DNA of 64,000 bases from Algoriphagus algorifonticola. GTDB lineage: Bacteria; Bacteroidota; Bacteroidia; Cytophagales; Cyclobacteriaceae. Position numbers and translations under genes: made by a program. Positions 24,316 to 33,979 of the stretch are shown here, one piece after another; position 1 is the stretch's first letter, and the number at the start of each line of letters is the position of its first letter. Below the pieces are notes generated by a model. The model searched no databases. It saw only the letters and a list, made by a program, of their open reading frames with translations, and was not told the DNA's origin. The stretch lies in NCBI RefSeq assembly GCF_007655305.1, contig NZ_VLOG01000066.1, positions 1 through 64,000 on the forward strand. Direction: 5' to 3'.

Positions 24316-26040
24316 ATGGAGTACGTCTGGAAACAAAAACCCAAAGCCTCACAAAGCACAATTGAAAAACTGGGGAAAGAGATTAATGTCAATCCCATTT
24401 TATCAAATATGCTGATCAATAGAGGGGTGGAGTCTTTTGATCAGGCAAAAGATTACTTCCGCCCCAGCTTGAGCCAGCTGCATGATCCATTTTTGATGCA
24501 GGATATGCATCAGGCAGTTACCCGAATTGAAAAAGCGATTGCCAATCAGGAAAAGATTCTGGTGTATGGGGATTACGATGTGGACGGGACTACGGCAGTG
24601 GCTTTGGTTTACAGCTTTTTGAAAGGCTTTTATCCTTTGGTGGATTTTTACATTCCGGATAGATACAAAGAGGGCTATGGTATCAGTGAAAGAGGAGTCC
24701 GCTATGCCGCCGAGAATGACTTTGCTTTGGTAATTGCCTTGGATTGCGGGATCAAGGCCATAGACAAGGTCAATTTAGCTTCCCAGCTCGATGTGGACTT
24801 TATCATTTGCGATCATCATACTCCGGGCGAGGAGCTACCTAAAGCTATTGCTGTTCTTGATGCAAAAAGAGAGGACTGCAATTATCCATATAAAGAGCTC
24901 AGTGGCTGTGGCGTTGGCTTTAAACTGATTCAAGCCATTGCAAAAAGCAGGGGAATGGATGAGTCTAACCTGTATGCTTACTTGGATCTTTTGGTAGTAA
25001 GTATAGCAGCGGACATTGTGCCTATTACGGGAGAAAATAGAATTCTTGCCTATTACGGCCTAGATAGAATTAATAATACCCCAAGGGCTGGACTGAAAGC
25101 TTTGATTTTGCGAAGCAAAATCGAAAAGGAAATAGGGATCTCGGATATAGTCTTTAAAATCGGACCAAGAATCAATGCTTCTGGAAGATTAGAACATGCC
25201 AAAGCTTCAGTAGAATTGCTAATCTCTACTGATTTGGAGGAGGCAATTGAGCGAGCTAAAGTAGTGGATGAGGTCAATGCAACTAGAAGGAATTTTGATG
25301 AAAATATTACTCGGGAAGCCTTTGAAATGATCGCCGAAAGAGAAGAACAGGCGGAGTGGAATTCAACAGTTCTTTTCAAGGAAGATTGGCACAAAGGAGT
25401 TATCGGGATTGTAGCGAGTCGTTGCATTGAAAAATATTATCGGCCAACCATTATCCTGACCGAATCCAATGCCAAAGCTACAGGAAGCGCACGTTCGGTG
25501 GTGGATTTTGATATTTATGAAGCTATCGCTGAATGCTCGGATTTATTGGATCAATTTGGGGGACATAAATATGCGGCGGGATTGACCCTTTCTGTGGATA
25601 ATGTACCAGCTTTTCAGGCGAAGTTCGAGCAGGTAGTCAAGAGCCGGATTGAAGAGGTTCATCGCAAGCCCGTAATTGAAGTAGACGATGAGCTTTTACT
25701 CGATCAGATCAATTATAAATTTCATAATATTCTAAAGCAAATGGCTCCTTTTGGCCCCGGAAACACCGAGCCAGTATTTAGAATATCCAATGTATATGCA
25801 GAAGATGTGGCGGTTCTAAAAGACAAACACCTTCGCTTTAAAATTGTCCAAGATGGCCAACTCACGACTCCCGTTTGTTTGGGTTTTGGAATGGCTGACC
25901 GAGCAAAAGATCCGGATTTAACCACAGTAAATATGCTTAGGGGAAGAATGCGGTTTGATATAGTTGCCGAGTTGAGAGAGAATTTTTTCAGAGATAAGAG
26001 TAGCTTGCAGCTTTATGTGAAGGATATCAAATTTGATTGA
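24316..26040 (+). CDS. recJ: Single-stranded-DNA-specific 5'-3' exonuclease RecJ
   Basis: 574 aa. The DHH phosphoesterase core is visible: ILVYGDYDVDGTTAVAL, FALVIALDCGIKA, FIICDHHTPGEELP and SGCGVGFKLIQ. The DHHA1 domain ends with DLLDQFGGHKYAAGLTL. An OB-like C-terminal domain follows (PFGPGNTEPVFRI ...). Acts in recombination and mismatch repair. Length is normal. Confidence 0.96.
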   Translation: MEYVWKQKPKASQSTIEKLGKEINVNPILSNMLINRGVESFDQAKDYFRPSLSQLHDPFLMQDMHQAVTRIEKAIANQEKILVYGDYDVDGTTAVALVYSFLKGFYPLVDFYIPDRYKEGYGISERGVRYAAENDFALVIALDCGIKAIDKVNLASQLDVDFIICDHHTPGEELPKAIAVLDAKREDCNYPYKELSGCGVGFKLIQAIAKSRGMDESNLYAYLDLLVVSIAADIVPITGENRILAYYGLDRINNTPRAGLKALILRSKIEKEIGISDIVFKIGPRINASGRLEHAKASVELLISTDLEEAIERAKVVDEVNATRRNFDENITREAFEMIAEREEQAEWNSTVLFKEDWHKGVIGIVASRCIEKYYRPTIILTESNAKATGSARSVVDFDIYEAIAECSDLLDQFGGHKYAAGLTLSVDNVPAFQAKFEQVVKSRIEEVHRKPVIEVDDELLLDQINYKFHNILKQMAPFGPGNTEPVFRISNVYAEDVAVLKDKHLRFKIVQDGQLTTPVCLGFGMADRAKDPDLTTVNMLRGRMRFDIVAELRENFFRDKSSLQLYVKDIKFD

Positions 26041-26221
26041 GAACTCAGCTAGCTTAAATTTGATACAATATCCTAAATAAAAAGAGCAGTGTGAATTAAG
26101 AGATTCCTCAAAAAATAAATTGTAATCTTATAAAACCGAGCATGATCAAAACCTCAAAAATTAGAGTGATAAGTACATCATCTGAAGGTTCCATTTGATT
26201 ATTATAGACAATTATTAAGAG

Positions 26222-26962
26222 ATGAAACTAAGGGCTGAACATTTGGTGAAAATCTACAAGGGAAGAAGAGTCGTGAATGACATTTCCGTAGAAGTAGAAC
26301 AGGGAGAAATTGTTGGGCTTTTAGGTCCAAACGGAGCTGGAAAGACGACCTCTTTTTACATGATTGTTGGTTTGATTCAGCCCAACGAGGGAAAGATATT
26401 TTTAGAAAATGACAATATCACCAGCCTTCCCATGTATAAGCGAGCCCAATTGGGGATTGGTTATCTGGCTCAGGAGGCTTCAGTTTTCAGAAAACTATCT
26501 GTAGAGGAAAATATCATGGCGGTTTTGGAAATGACCAAAATGCCCAAGCAGCAGCAAAGGGAAAAAGTTGAAAGTTTATTGGAAGAATTTAGCTTGACCC
26601 ATGTCAGAAAAAACTTGGGAATGGTCCTCTCAGGTGGTGAGCGAAGAAGAACTGAAATAGCCAGAGCTCTGGCAGTGGATCCGAAGTTTGTTTTGTTGGA
26701 TGAGCCCTTCGCCGGAGTGGACCCTATTGCAGTTGAAGAAATTCAAACCATAGTAGCTAAGCTGAAAACCAAAAATATTGGTATTTTGATCACGGATCAC
26801 AATGTTAATGAAACGCTATCTATCACAGATCGAGCTTATTTGATGTTTGAAGGGAGGCTTTTGAAAGCCGGAACAGCTGAGGAATTGGCTGCCGATGAGC
26901 AGGTTAGAAAGGTATATTTGGGAAGTCAATTTGAATTAAAACGGAAAATTTTTAACCAATAA
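26222..26962 (+). CDS. lptB: LPS export ABC transporter ATP-binding protein
   Basis: 246 aa ATPase of the LptBFGC transporter that extracts LPS from the inner membrane. Walker [11 protein letters not shown]-loop [18 protein letters not shown] (typical LptB), signature [15 protein letters not shown], Walker [14 protein letters not shown], switch His in ITDHN. Its stop overlaps the next ATG (TAATG), so it is coupled to the GH3-family gene, an arrangement common in Bacteroidota. Confidence 0.94.
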   Translation: MKLRAEHLVKIYKGRRVVNDISVEVEQGEIVGLLGPNGAGKTTSFYMIVGLIQPNEGKIFLENDNITSLPMYKRAQLGIGYLAQEASVFRKLSVEENIMAVLEMTKMPKQQQREKVESLLEEFSLTHVRKNLGMVLSGGERRRTEIARALAVDPKFVLLDEPFAGVDPIAVEEIQTIVAKLKTKNIGILITDHNVNETLSITDRAYLMFEGRLLKAGTAEELAADEQVRKVYLGSQFELKRKIFNQ

Positions 26963-28491
26963 TGGAAGTACTGAATAGCTTCATGACCTGGATTTTCAAA
27001 AATCGATTAGGTCAAATTGAAAATTTTAAAGAAAATCCACTTGAAGTTCAGCACGAGATTTTTTTAGATCTGATAGAAGCAGGTAAGCGAACCAAATTCG
27101 GGAAAGAGTTTAATTTTTTAAGCATTCGAACTTATCAGGATTTTGCGAAAAATGTACCTGTACTCGATTATGATGGGATCAAACCCTATATCGATAAAAT
27201 CATGAAAGGGGAGCAGTATGTGCTCTGGAATTCAGAAATAGAATGGTTTTCCAAGTCCTCCGGCACTACCTCTAGTAGAAGCAAATATATCCCTGTTTCG
27301 GAAGAGAGTTTAGAGGAATGTCATTATAAGGGGGGAAAAGACATGGTTTCTATCTATGTCAACAATTTTCCTGACTCCAAACTCTTTTCAGGCAAAAGTT
27401 TATCTATTGGAGGAACGCTCGAGAAAAATCCACTTAATCCTAATGGAACCGCTAAAGCTGGAGATATTTCGGCTGTCATTATGCAAAACCTTCCTATTTG
27501 GGCTCAGTTTGTCAGGACACCATCCCTTGAAACAGCACTCATGAGTGAGTGGGAGGAAAAAATCGAGAAAATGGCCAGAGAAACCATGGATGAAAATGTG
27601 GTTTCAATAGCAGGAGTTCCTACTTGGACTATTGTTCTTCTGAAGCGGATTATGGAGCTAAAGAAGGCTAAAAATATTTTAGAAGTTTGGCCAAACTTAG
27701 AAGTTTTTTTCCACGGTGCGGTGGCATTCGGCCCATATCGATCTCTTTTTAAAGAATTGATTCCTTCAGAGAAAATGAGGTACATGGAAACCTACAATGC
27801 TTCGGAGGGATTTTTTGGATTACAGGATAGGCCTGATTCAGACGAGTTATTGTTGCTTTTGGATTATGGGATTTTCTATGAGTTTATTCCGATGGAAGAA
27901 TGGAGTAGCGAAAATCCAACCTTAATTCCATTAGGCGATGTGGAGGTTGGTAAAAACTACGCAGTTGTCATCACAACCAATGGCGGATTATGGAGATATA
28001 AAATCGGTGATACCATTCGATTTACCTCTACCTATCCTTATCGATTCAAAATATCCGGTCGAACCAAGCATTTTATCAATGCTTTTGGGGAAGAAGTGAT
28101 TGTGGAAAATGCAGAAAATGCCATAGCCTTTGCAGCAGAAAAAACTCAGGCAACAATTTTAAATTTTACTGCAGCACCTGTTTATTTTGAAAGTAGCGGG
28201 TCTAAAGGTGCACATGAGTGGATCATTGAATTTAAAACTCCACCCAAAGACGGGGAGGAGTTTAAAAAGCTTTTAGATCAACATTTGAGAGAGATTAACT
28301 CTGATTATGATGCCAAAAGGTATAAAGACTTGGCATTAACCCAGCCATTGATCCATTTTGCCCAAGAAGGCCTTTTTGAAAGCTGGCTGGGAAAAAAAGG
28401 GAAATTAGGAGGCCAAAACAAAGTGCCTAGATTAGCAAATAATCGAGAATATCTAGAAGAGCTCCTTCCCTTATTGAAGGAGCAAGAGTAG
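26962..28491 (+). CDS. GH3 auxin-responsive promoter family protein
   Basis: 509 aa. GH3 proteins are acyl-adenylate-forming enzymes related to the firefly luciferase superfamily. Seen here: FSKSSGTTSSRSKYIPVS (ATP-binding P-loop-like), YNASEGFFG (second adenylate motif) and LWRYKIGDTIRFTSTYPYRFKISGRTKHFINAFGEEV (third motif). The bacterial substrate is unknown. The coupling with lptB is conserved in related bacteria as far as I know, hinting at an envelope role (inference). Confidence 0.88.
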   Translation: MEVLNSFMTWIFKNRLGQIENFKENPLEVQHEIFLDLIEAGKRTKFGKEFNFLSIRTYQDFAKNVPVLDYDGIKPYIDKIMKGEQYVLWNSEIEWFSKSSGTTSSRSKYIPVSEESLEECHYKGGKDMVSIYVNNFPDSKLFSGKSLSIGGTLEKNPLNPNGTAKAGDISAVIMQNLPIWAQFVRTPSLETALMSEWEEKIEKMARETMDENVVSIAGVPTWTIVLLKRIMELKKAKNILEVWPNLEVFFHGAVAFGPYRSLFKELIPSEKMRYMETYNASEGFFGLQDRPDSDELLLLLDYGIFYEFIPMEEWSSENPTLIPLGDVEVGKNYAVVITTNGGLWRYKIGDTIRFTSTYPYRFKISGRTKHFINAFGEEVIVENAENAIAFAAEKTQATILNFTAAPVYFESSGSKGAHEWIIEFKTPPKDGEEFKKLLDQHLREINSDYDAKRYKDLALTQPLIHFAQEGLFESWLGKKGKLGGQNKVPRLANNREYLEELLPLLKEQE

Positions 28492-28494
28492 AGG

Positions 28495-30000
28495 TTAAGG
28501 AATCAGCTTTTCCAAAAAAGCTCTGATATCCCTTGCGAGGGCATCAAAATCTTCTTGACGATTATACATCATGTGTCCAGCCTCGTAATACTTCATTTGA
28601 ATTCTCTCCTGGGGGAAATTATGTCTAGCAAAAGTATATTCTGCATCAAAGAATGGAGTAATTAAATCATAATATCCATTTGCGACCATTACCTTGAGAG
28701 CAGTATTTCTGTGCATCACCTCGCTCAGTGATCTGGCAGTACTGACATAGCTTGGCTCCCAGTAAGCTCCGTCAGGTACTGGCCTCCATCTCCATGATGA
28801 GCCAATCGTACTATTTGAACTCAGATAAGGCTGATCTAGCTTTACTTGCAAATCGTCTAATAGATACTGGTTGAAAACTGCAGAATAGGCTGCTTCGGTC
28901 ATGTAATCGCTGGGATCCCCTAACACCGGGCCTTCCGCAACTTGATCAGTCTCTACTGCCGCAAATCTTCCATCTAAAGTTCCGATGGCTTTTCCTTCCC
29001 GTCTCAATAATTCTTTTTTGAATCGGTGCATCAAGATTTGATTATCCGAGCGAAGGATATAATCTTTTTCCAGACCAGTGAAATAGGATAGCCTCTCTGC
29101 TATTTCCTCCTTTTCCGATGCAGATTGAAGCTCACCTTTAAATAAGGAGGGTAAATATTGCTCATAAGCAAATGTTCTAGCTTCCTGTGCAAATTCCTCA
29201 ATAGATTTACCCTTTCCTGCTTTTCCATGGTAGCGAGCAGTGAGTGCCATCGAAGGGAGGTATGTAAAATTTGAAACCAGATTATCCTGCCAAGAAGAGG
29301 AGCCTTGATAATCTAAGGCCTGAGAAATCAGAATAATGCCATTAAGGGCTACATGTTGACCTCCTTCTTCCAGCACCTCCGCAACCTTAGCAGCCCGGGT
29401 TGTGCCAAAGCTTTCACCTGCTATGAACTTAGGGGCTTGCCATCTTTTATGTTCTTTAAGCCAAAGTCTGATGAATTGGGATATTGATTCGGCATCTTCT
29501 ACTAAGCCCCAATAATCTTCATTTTTTCCCTTACCCATCACTTTACTGAATCCTGTACCGATTGGATCTATAAATACCAAATCTGTGATATCAAGCAATG
29601 CTTGTTTATTGTCGACAAATTTAAAAGGAGCAGCTCCATCATCTTGATTCGCTTCCGAGTCTACCTTGACTACTTTGGGGCCAAAAAATCCCATGTGTAA
29701 CCAAATAGAGGCAGATCCAGGGCCGCCATTGAAAATAAAGGTGACAGGTCTTTTTTTATGATCCGAGTTCTCTTTTAAATAAGAGGTGCTCCACATCGAT
29801 GCGGTGACCTCCCCTTTTTTGTTGGTTAAAAATGTTTCTTTGACCAAGGCTTTGTAAGAAATCTGCTTCCCGTTAAAAGTACCGCTGTGAATTGTTGCAA
29901 AAGCCTGAGGGCTTCGATTTACAGAAAGACTGTCTTGGGAAAACCCATTAATTAAAGTGCTTTGAAGCAAAAGTAGGATAAGGCTGAGTTTTTTGATCAT
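28495..30000 (-). CDS. S10 family serine carboxypeptidase-like protein
   Basis: 501 aa from the ATG at 30000, which starts a signal peptide (MIKKLSLILLLLQSTLINGFSQ); an upstream ATG would overlap the preceding gene. S10 features: FIFNGGPGSASIWLHMGFFGP (oxyanion hole), FIAGESFGTTRAAKV (catalytic Ser), VMVANGYYDLITPFFDAEY (Asp) and YEAGHMMYNR (His). Removes C-terminal residues of peptides in the periplasm or outside. Encoded 10 bp after the csaA-like gene. Confidence 0.9.
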   Translation of the reverse strand: MIKKLSLILLLLQSTLINGFSQDSLSVNRSPQAFATIHSGTFNGKQISYKALVKETFLTNKKGEVTASMWSTSYLKENSDHKKRPVTFIFNGGPGSASIWLHMGFFGPKVVKVDSEANQDDGAAPFKFVDNKQALLDITDLVFIDPIGTGFSKVMGKGKNEDYWGLVEDAESISQFIRLWLKEHKRWQAPKFIAGESFGTTRAAKVAEVLEEGGQHVALNGIILISQALDYQGSSSWQDNLVSNFTYLPSMALTARYHGKAGKGKSIEEFAQEARTFAYEQYLPSLFKGELQSASEKEEIAERLSYFTGLEKDYILRSDNQILMHRFKKELLRREGKAIGTLDGRFAAVETDQVAEGPVLGDPSDYMTEAAYSAVFNQYLLDDLQVKLDQPYLSSNSTIGSSWRWRPVPDGAYWEPSYVSTARSLSEVMHRNTALKVMVANGYYDLITPFFDAEYTFARHNFPQERIQMKYYEAGHMMYNRQEDFDALARDIRAFLEKLIP

Positions 30001-30010
30001 GGCTGATTTA

Positions 30011-30349
30011 TTAATGAAGTTTTGATCCATTGGGAACAGGTCTTTCCACCGAGGTTAAGACAATTGCGTTATCTGAATTTGAAAATCCGGTGATCAAGAC
30101 TTCTGACATGAAGTCTGCAATTTGGCGAGGCTTGAAATTTACTACACAAACTACTTGTCTTCCCATCAAATCTTCATGAGAATACAGGTGAGTTACCTGA
30201 GCAGATGACTTTTTTATTCCAATATCTTCTCCAAAGTCAATCCAAATTTTATAGGAAGGGTTGCGGGCTTTTTCAAAATTTTCGACTTGGATAATTGTCC
30301 CAACCCGAAAATCTATTTTTTCGAAATCTTTGTAATCAATCGTTTGCAT
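30011..30349 (-). CDS. csaA: tRNA-binding-domain protein, CsaA-like chaperone
   Basis: 112 aa, single OB-fold tRNA-binding domain: FEKIDFRVGTIIQVENFEKARNPSYKIWIDFGE, then SSAQVTHLY and MGRQVVCVVNFKPRQIADFMSEVLITGF. This matches the CsaA family, described as an export-related chaperone. Probably co-transcribed with the following S10 peptidase. Confidence 0.88.
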   Translation of the reverse strand: MQTIDYKDFEKIDFRVGTIIQVENFEKARNPSYKIWIDFGEDIGIKKSSAQVTHLYSHEDLMGRQVVCVVNFKPRQIADFMSEVLITGFSNSDNAIVLTSVERPVPNGSKLH

Positions 30350-30421
30350 AAAAAAATTTTTATTATTTTTAGAAACCTTTTACAAACCTAAGAGTTAAAC
30401 ACTGGTAATCCAATTCTACAA

Positions 30422-30775
30422 ATGTTCAATTATTCACCATTTCCTTTTAAAAAAATCGGATTCTTCACGGGGGCTGTTTTGGGAATGTGCCTGATGGCAG
30501 AAGAATCTTTCGCTCAGAATGATCGTGATAAAATTGAACCAGAATCGGCTAAAATCTTGGAAAAACCACTTTTTGACGAACAAAATGTTCAAGAAGTGAT
30601 AATTCCGAAAGTGCTTAGTCCATCTAAGTCCAATTCAAACCCTCTTCCAATTCCTTCAACTCCTATCAGAAGAGAAGTTGTTTTGAATCCAGAGGGTAAA
30701 AAAGTTGAGCCACTACCGTCAACATTATCGTTCAACATTTTTCTTTATGTAGTGGACAAATTCAAAGCAGATTAA
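30422..30775 (+). CDS. Small secreted protein, unknown
   Basis: 117 aa with a signal-like N-terminus (IGFFTGAVLGMCLMAEESFAQ). The mature part is polar and Pro/Lys-rich (PKVLSPSKSNSNPLPIPSTPIRREVV), without predicted fold, ending in a short hydrophobic stretch. No family recognised. Followed by a terminator. Confidence 0.55.
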   Translation: MFNYSPFPFKKIGFFTGAVLGMCLMAEESFAQNDRDKIEPESAKILEKPLFDEQNVQEVIIPKVLSPSKSNSNPLPIPSTPIRREVVLNPEGKKVEPLPSTLSFNIFLYVVDKFKAD

Positions 30776-30798
30776 TTTGTGTTTTCTTAATAGCAAAG

Positions 30799-30824
30799 AA
30801 AGAGGCTTTTTGGCCTCTTTTTTT
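30799..30824. terminator. Terminator between convergent genes
   Basis: AAAGAGGC / GCCTCTTT hairpin with T run; ends the 30422 gene and abuts the stop of the converging HisA-like gene. Confidence 0.75.
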
Positions 30825-31557
30825 ATGCTTCTTGTATAAAGTTTTCCAGGTCTTTTAAGGTGATTTTACCTTCATAGTAGGCTCTTCCAAAAACAGCGGA
30901 CCTGACTCCGATATCTCTCATTTTTTTAAAATCGTCGATTCCTCTAATACCACCACTAGCTGCAAGGTGAATTGTAGGGAATCGATCAATAATTCTTTGG
31001 TATAGTTCTAAGTTTGGCCCTTCCATCACTCCATCCCTGGAAACGTCAGAGCATTTAAGATACTTCAGTCCTCTATCATAGAAAAACTCAATATGATCAA
31101 ATAAATCAATACTGGTCTTTTTCAACCAACCACGGATTTTAATTTTATTATCTACCGGATTAGTATCAGCAGCAAGATTGATTTTTTCCCTGCCATAGGA
31201 AAGGATAAATTGTGCAAACCGCTCTGGGTAATTCGCGGCTGCTGAGGAAATAGTAACTGATTTTGCTCCAAATTCGAAACATTTAATCACGTCTCCATCA
31301 GTGGTAACCCCTCCTGTAAAGTCAACTTTCAGGTCCGTATAGCCTGTGATTGCTTCCAGAATATGATAGTTTTTAGGCTCGCCTCTTCTGGCTCCATCCA
31401 AGTCTACGAGATGAAGTCTTTTAAGTCCGATAGACTCAAACTCCTGCGCTATAGCAAGAGGGTTATTGGAAATTACCTCTTCAGTAGCGAAATCGCCTCT
31501 TTTTAGACGAACGCACTTGCCATTGATAAGCCATATTGAAGGAATAATTTCAAACAT
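30823..31557 (-). CDS. HisA/HisF-family TIM-barrel protein lacking a catalytic Asp
   Basis: 244 aa from ATG 31557 (upstream frame residues have no homology). The fold and phosphate sites of HisA are present: GKCVRLKRGDF, DFTGGVTTDGD, CSDVSRDGVMEGPN and LAASGGIRGIDDF. The N-terminal motif that is normally P-A-I-D-L-x-D-G reads PSIWLINGK, so the catalytic Asp near residue 8-9 is Trp and the next Asp is Asn. The second catalytic Asp (AADTNP) is kept. No his genes are near. It may be a paralogue with another substrate or reaction. Genuine HisA function is doubtful. Confidence 0.8.
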   Translation of the reverse strand: MFEIIPSIWLINGKCVRLKRGDFATEEVISNNPLAIAQEFESIGLKRLHLVDLDGARRGEPKNYHILEAITGYTDLKVDFTGGVTTDGDVIKCFEFGAKSVTISSAAANYPERFAQFILSYGREKINLAADTNPVDNKIKIRGWLKKTSIDLFDHIEFFYDRGLKYLKCSDVSRDGVMEGPNLELYQRIIDRFPTIHLAASGGIRGIDDFKKMRDIGVRSAVFGRAYYEGKITLKDLENFIQEA

Positions 31558-31718
31558 ATTGATTCTATTTACTGGGATTAGTTGGATAAGATAAAAATTT
31601 TCAATCAAAGATAATACAGAGTCTGTCTTTACTCATAAATATCCTTTAATTCTTTACTAATATTTAATAGGATACGTGCATTTTCTCCAAATAGGTTAAT
31701 AAATTCACCTGTTTGTTT

Positions 31719-32762
31719 TCAAAATGTCAATTTTCCTACTTTTCCTTGTGCACCAGATGCCCATAGGGTACCTTCTGACTGACTCATTTTCACAGCGTGA
31801 AAGCCCTCATTTTCTGAGCTAATTTTCTCCCAATTTAAACCTCCATCTTTGGAAAAATCAGTACCATTAGGACCTACAGCCACTACCCACTGAAATCTCG
31901 GGAAAAAAGTAATTCCCGATCTATATCCAAAAACACTAGTTTCCGAATTGATCCATTTTTTATCTTCTGGTAGAAAAATCCCTAAGTTACCTTCATTTTG
32001 ATTTTCATGAAGATAATCACCACCTGTGACAATAATTTCTCCTTTACCTGTCGAGGTCAAAGCAAAAATACCTTGAGAAGATTCACCTTGTTGTAATGGG
32101 CTTTTAAATTTTTCCCATGAATTTCCCCGATCTTTTGAGACGTAAAGGTTGGCCTCTTTTCCGCCACTGCCTAAGTATAGGTGATCACCTTCAGCGATCA
32201 AAGAAGATGCACTGGCAGCAAATCCTGCCTCTCCCTCAGCTGCTTGGGGTAGGGAATCTATCAATCTCCAGCTTTCTCCCTGATCTACGGTTTCCAAAAT
32301 TGTCCATCGCCCGTCTTCTGGATCTCCGAAGACATAGCCTCGCTCTTCAGTGGCAAATGATATTCCGTCTAAGAAGGCCTTATCAGAGGCTTGATGCTTT
32401 AACACCCAAGTTTTTCCTCCATCCAGGGTTTTATAAATGACAGCAGGTTGACCCGCTGATACTGCTACTGCTTTTTCTGCATCGAAACCATAAATGGATC
32501 TAAAATCTACGGTATCTAATCCGGCTATGGTACCTGAATCCCAGGTTTTGCCACCATCTAATGTGCGCATCCAAGTTCCCTGGCTTCCACTAACCCATAC
32601 AATATCACCTGTAACGGGTGAAAGACCTCTCAAAGAGCTCTCCTTGGGTGTGGAATAGATCTCCCAACCTTGAGGTTTTTCTGGTACTACTTCGTGACTT
32701 ACTTTTTGACAGGAAAAAAGCGCTAGCCCTAAGGCAAGCGCCAACAATTTTTTTTGAATCAT
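31719..32762 (-). CDS. Ycf48/BNR-repeat beta-propeller lipoprotein
   Basis: 347 aa. Lipobox LALFSC near residue 18. Sialidase-type Asp-box repeats (TLDGGKTWDSG, TLDGGKTWVLK, VDQGESWRL, SKDRGNSWEKF, SKDGGLNWEKI) make a propeller similar to photosystem assembly factor Ycf48, common in Bacteroidota as surface proteins of unknown role. Six bp from the upstream isomerase-like gene, so they form an operon. A larger protein of the same type is at 37164. Confidence 0.85.
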   Translation of the reverse strand: MIQKKLLALALGLALFSCQKVSHEVVPEKPQGWEIYSTPKESSLRGLSPVTGDIVWVSGSQGTWMRTLDGGKTWDSGTIAGLDTVDFRSIYGFDAEKAVAVSAGQPAVIYKTLDGGKTWVLKHQASDKAFLDGISFATEERGYVFGDPEDGRWTILETVDQGESWRLIDSLPQAAEGEAGFAASASSLIAEGDHLYLGSGGKEANLYVSKDRGNSWEKFKSPLQQGESSQGIFALTSTGKGEIIVTGGDYLHENQNEGNLGIFLPEDKKWINSETSVFGYRSGITFFPRFQWVVAVGPNGTDFSKDGGLNWEKISSENEGFHAVKMSQSEGTLWASGAQGKVGKLTF

Positions 32763-32768
32763 TTTTAT

Positions 32769-33680
32769 TTATTGAACATCTACTTTTCGATAAGCATCAA
32801 TCAATGCCAACTCTCCATCCTTTCCTGGCATGGCATTGCCGTGCTCCATTCCTAGAATTCCGTCGAATCCTTTTTCATGAATGAATTTAAAAACATTACC
32901 ATAATGTATTTCGCCTGTTCCTGGTTCCTTTCTGCCTGGATTATCTCCGATTTGAATATAGGCAATCTCATCCCAGGTGTTTTGCATGGTGGCAATAAGG
33001 TTTCCCTCGTTTCGCTGCATGTGGTAGATATCATAAAGTATCTTACAAGCAGGACTGCCCACCGCTTTACATATCATATAAGTTTGATCTGCATTTCTTA
33101 AGAAAAGCTCTGGGGTGTCACTTAGGGGCTCCAAAACCATAGTCAAACCATGGGGTTCGAATATTTCCGCTCCTCGCTTTAAAGCTTCTATCACGTTGGC
33201 TGTTTGGATTCCGATTGGCATTCGTCTTTCATAAAAGCCTGGCACAACAGTCATCCACTTGGCATTGACTCTTTTTGCAACCTCAACGGATTTTTTGCAA
33301 GTATTCAGAAAGTTGTCCAGAAACTCTTGCTTGCCAGTCGTCAGGGATGTTTTCCAATTATCTCCACCATCCACAACAAATACTCCCATTCTCATATTTA
33401 ATTGTTCCATGGTCTTGGCAATTAGGTTCTGATCATCGATGGATCGACCTAGCATCCCGTTGTCTTCCAAGGAGCGAAATCCCTGATCCGCCATAAACTT
33501 CAGTTCATCGGCTAAACCTCCAGGGGCTGAATTCTTAAACATCCCAAAATGCGGGGCAAAATCCATTTTGAAAGGCTCTTCTTCAAGTCTCTCGGAGTAA
33601 GCTGGAAAGCTTAATGCCCCTGAAACACTCATGACTGTTCCTCCTAAACCCAGCTTTTTTATAAATCCTCGTCTTTTCAT
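32769..33680 (-). CDS. Tat-exported TIM-barrel sugar isomerase (hydroxypyruvate isomerase-like)
   Basis: 303 aa. Twin-arginine leader MKRRGFIKKLGLGG followed by an AP-endonuclease-2/xylose-isomerase-like barrel: LKFMADQGFRSLEDNG, VLEPLSDTPELFL (metal Glu), ILYDIYHMQRNEG, YIQIGDNPGRKEPGTGEIHY and GILGMEHGNAM. These match the Hyi-like group. The start codon lies inside a partial copy of the ~120-bp repeat (33677-33715), so the repeat forms its 5' leader. Forms an operon with the Ycf48-like gene. Confidence 0.87.
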   Translation of the reverse strand: MKRRGFIKKLGLGGTVMSVSGALSFPAYSERLEEEPFKMDFAPHFGMFKNSAPGGLADELKFMADQGFRSLEDNGMLGRSIDDQNLIAKTMEQLNMRMGVFVVDGGDNWKTSLTTGKQEFLDNFLNTCKKSVEVAKRVNAKWMTVVPGFYERRMPIGIQTANVIEALKRGAEIFEPHGLTMVLEPLSDTPELFLRNADQTYMICKAVGSPACKILYDIYHMQRNEGNLIATMQNTWDEIAYIQIGDNPGRKEPGTGEIHYGNVFKFIHEKGFDGILGMEHGNAMPGKDGELALIDAYRKVDVQ

Positions 33681-33715
33681 CTGTTTATAATTTGTTTTTC
33701 AAAGGTCAGATGGAA
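33677..33715 (-). repeat. ~120-bp repeat, partial copy
   Basis: Contains the AT-rich end only (TTTCATCTG to GGTCAGATGGAAT on the plus strand). Its CAT is the start codon of the downstream minus-strand gene. It lies 65 bp from a full copy in the same orientation. Confidence 0.8.
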
Positions 33716-33780
33716 TCTTCGCATTGATTCTCCGATACATCGGGGCGTCTCTCTGTGTGTCCTTTGGGTCGTGCTCGATT

Positions 33781-33901
33781 TCATCTGTTTATAATTTGTT
33801 TTTTAGAGGTCAGATGGAATGCCCAGGATAATCATCCCCCTCCCGATCCGCCGCGGCGGACGGGACAAGTTGTGTGAGATTTTTCCTCATGGACATTTCA
33901 T
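33781..33901 (-). repeat. ~120-bp structured repeat, copy 2
   Basis: Nearly identical to copies at 474-593 and 43241-43362, including the GC hairpin TCCGCCGCGGCGGA and outer AATGCCCA stem (one arm base changed: GGACATT for GGGCATT). The 299-bp gap 33681-33979 holds this copy, the partial copy and a small CCGAT/ATCGG hairpin, and no gene. Confidence 0.85.
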
Positions 33902-33979
33902 GTGTAGATCAATTTTTTATGTCAAGTATGAAATTGTTTTTCCAATCAAGGGCTTTTACTACCTGATAATTTTTTTGCA

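Noticed and set aside
30823..31557. Simple annotation as hisA
   Set aside because: A catalytic Asp is replaced by Trp and there is no histidine operon context.
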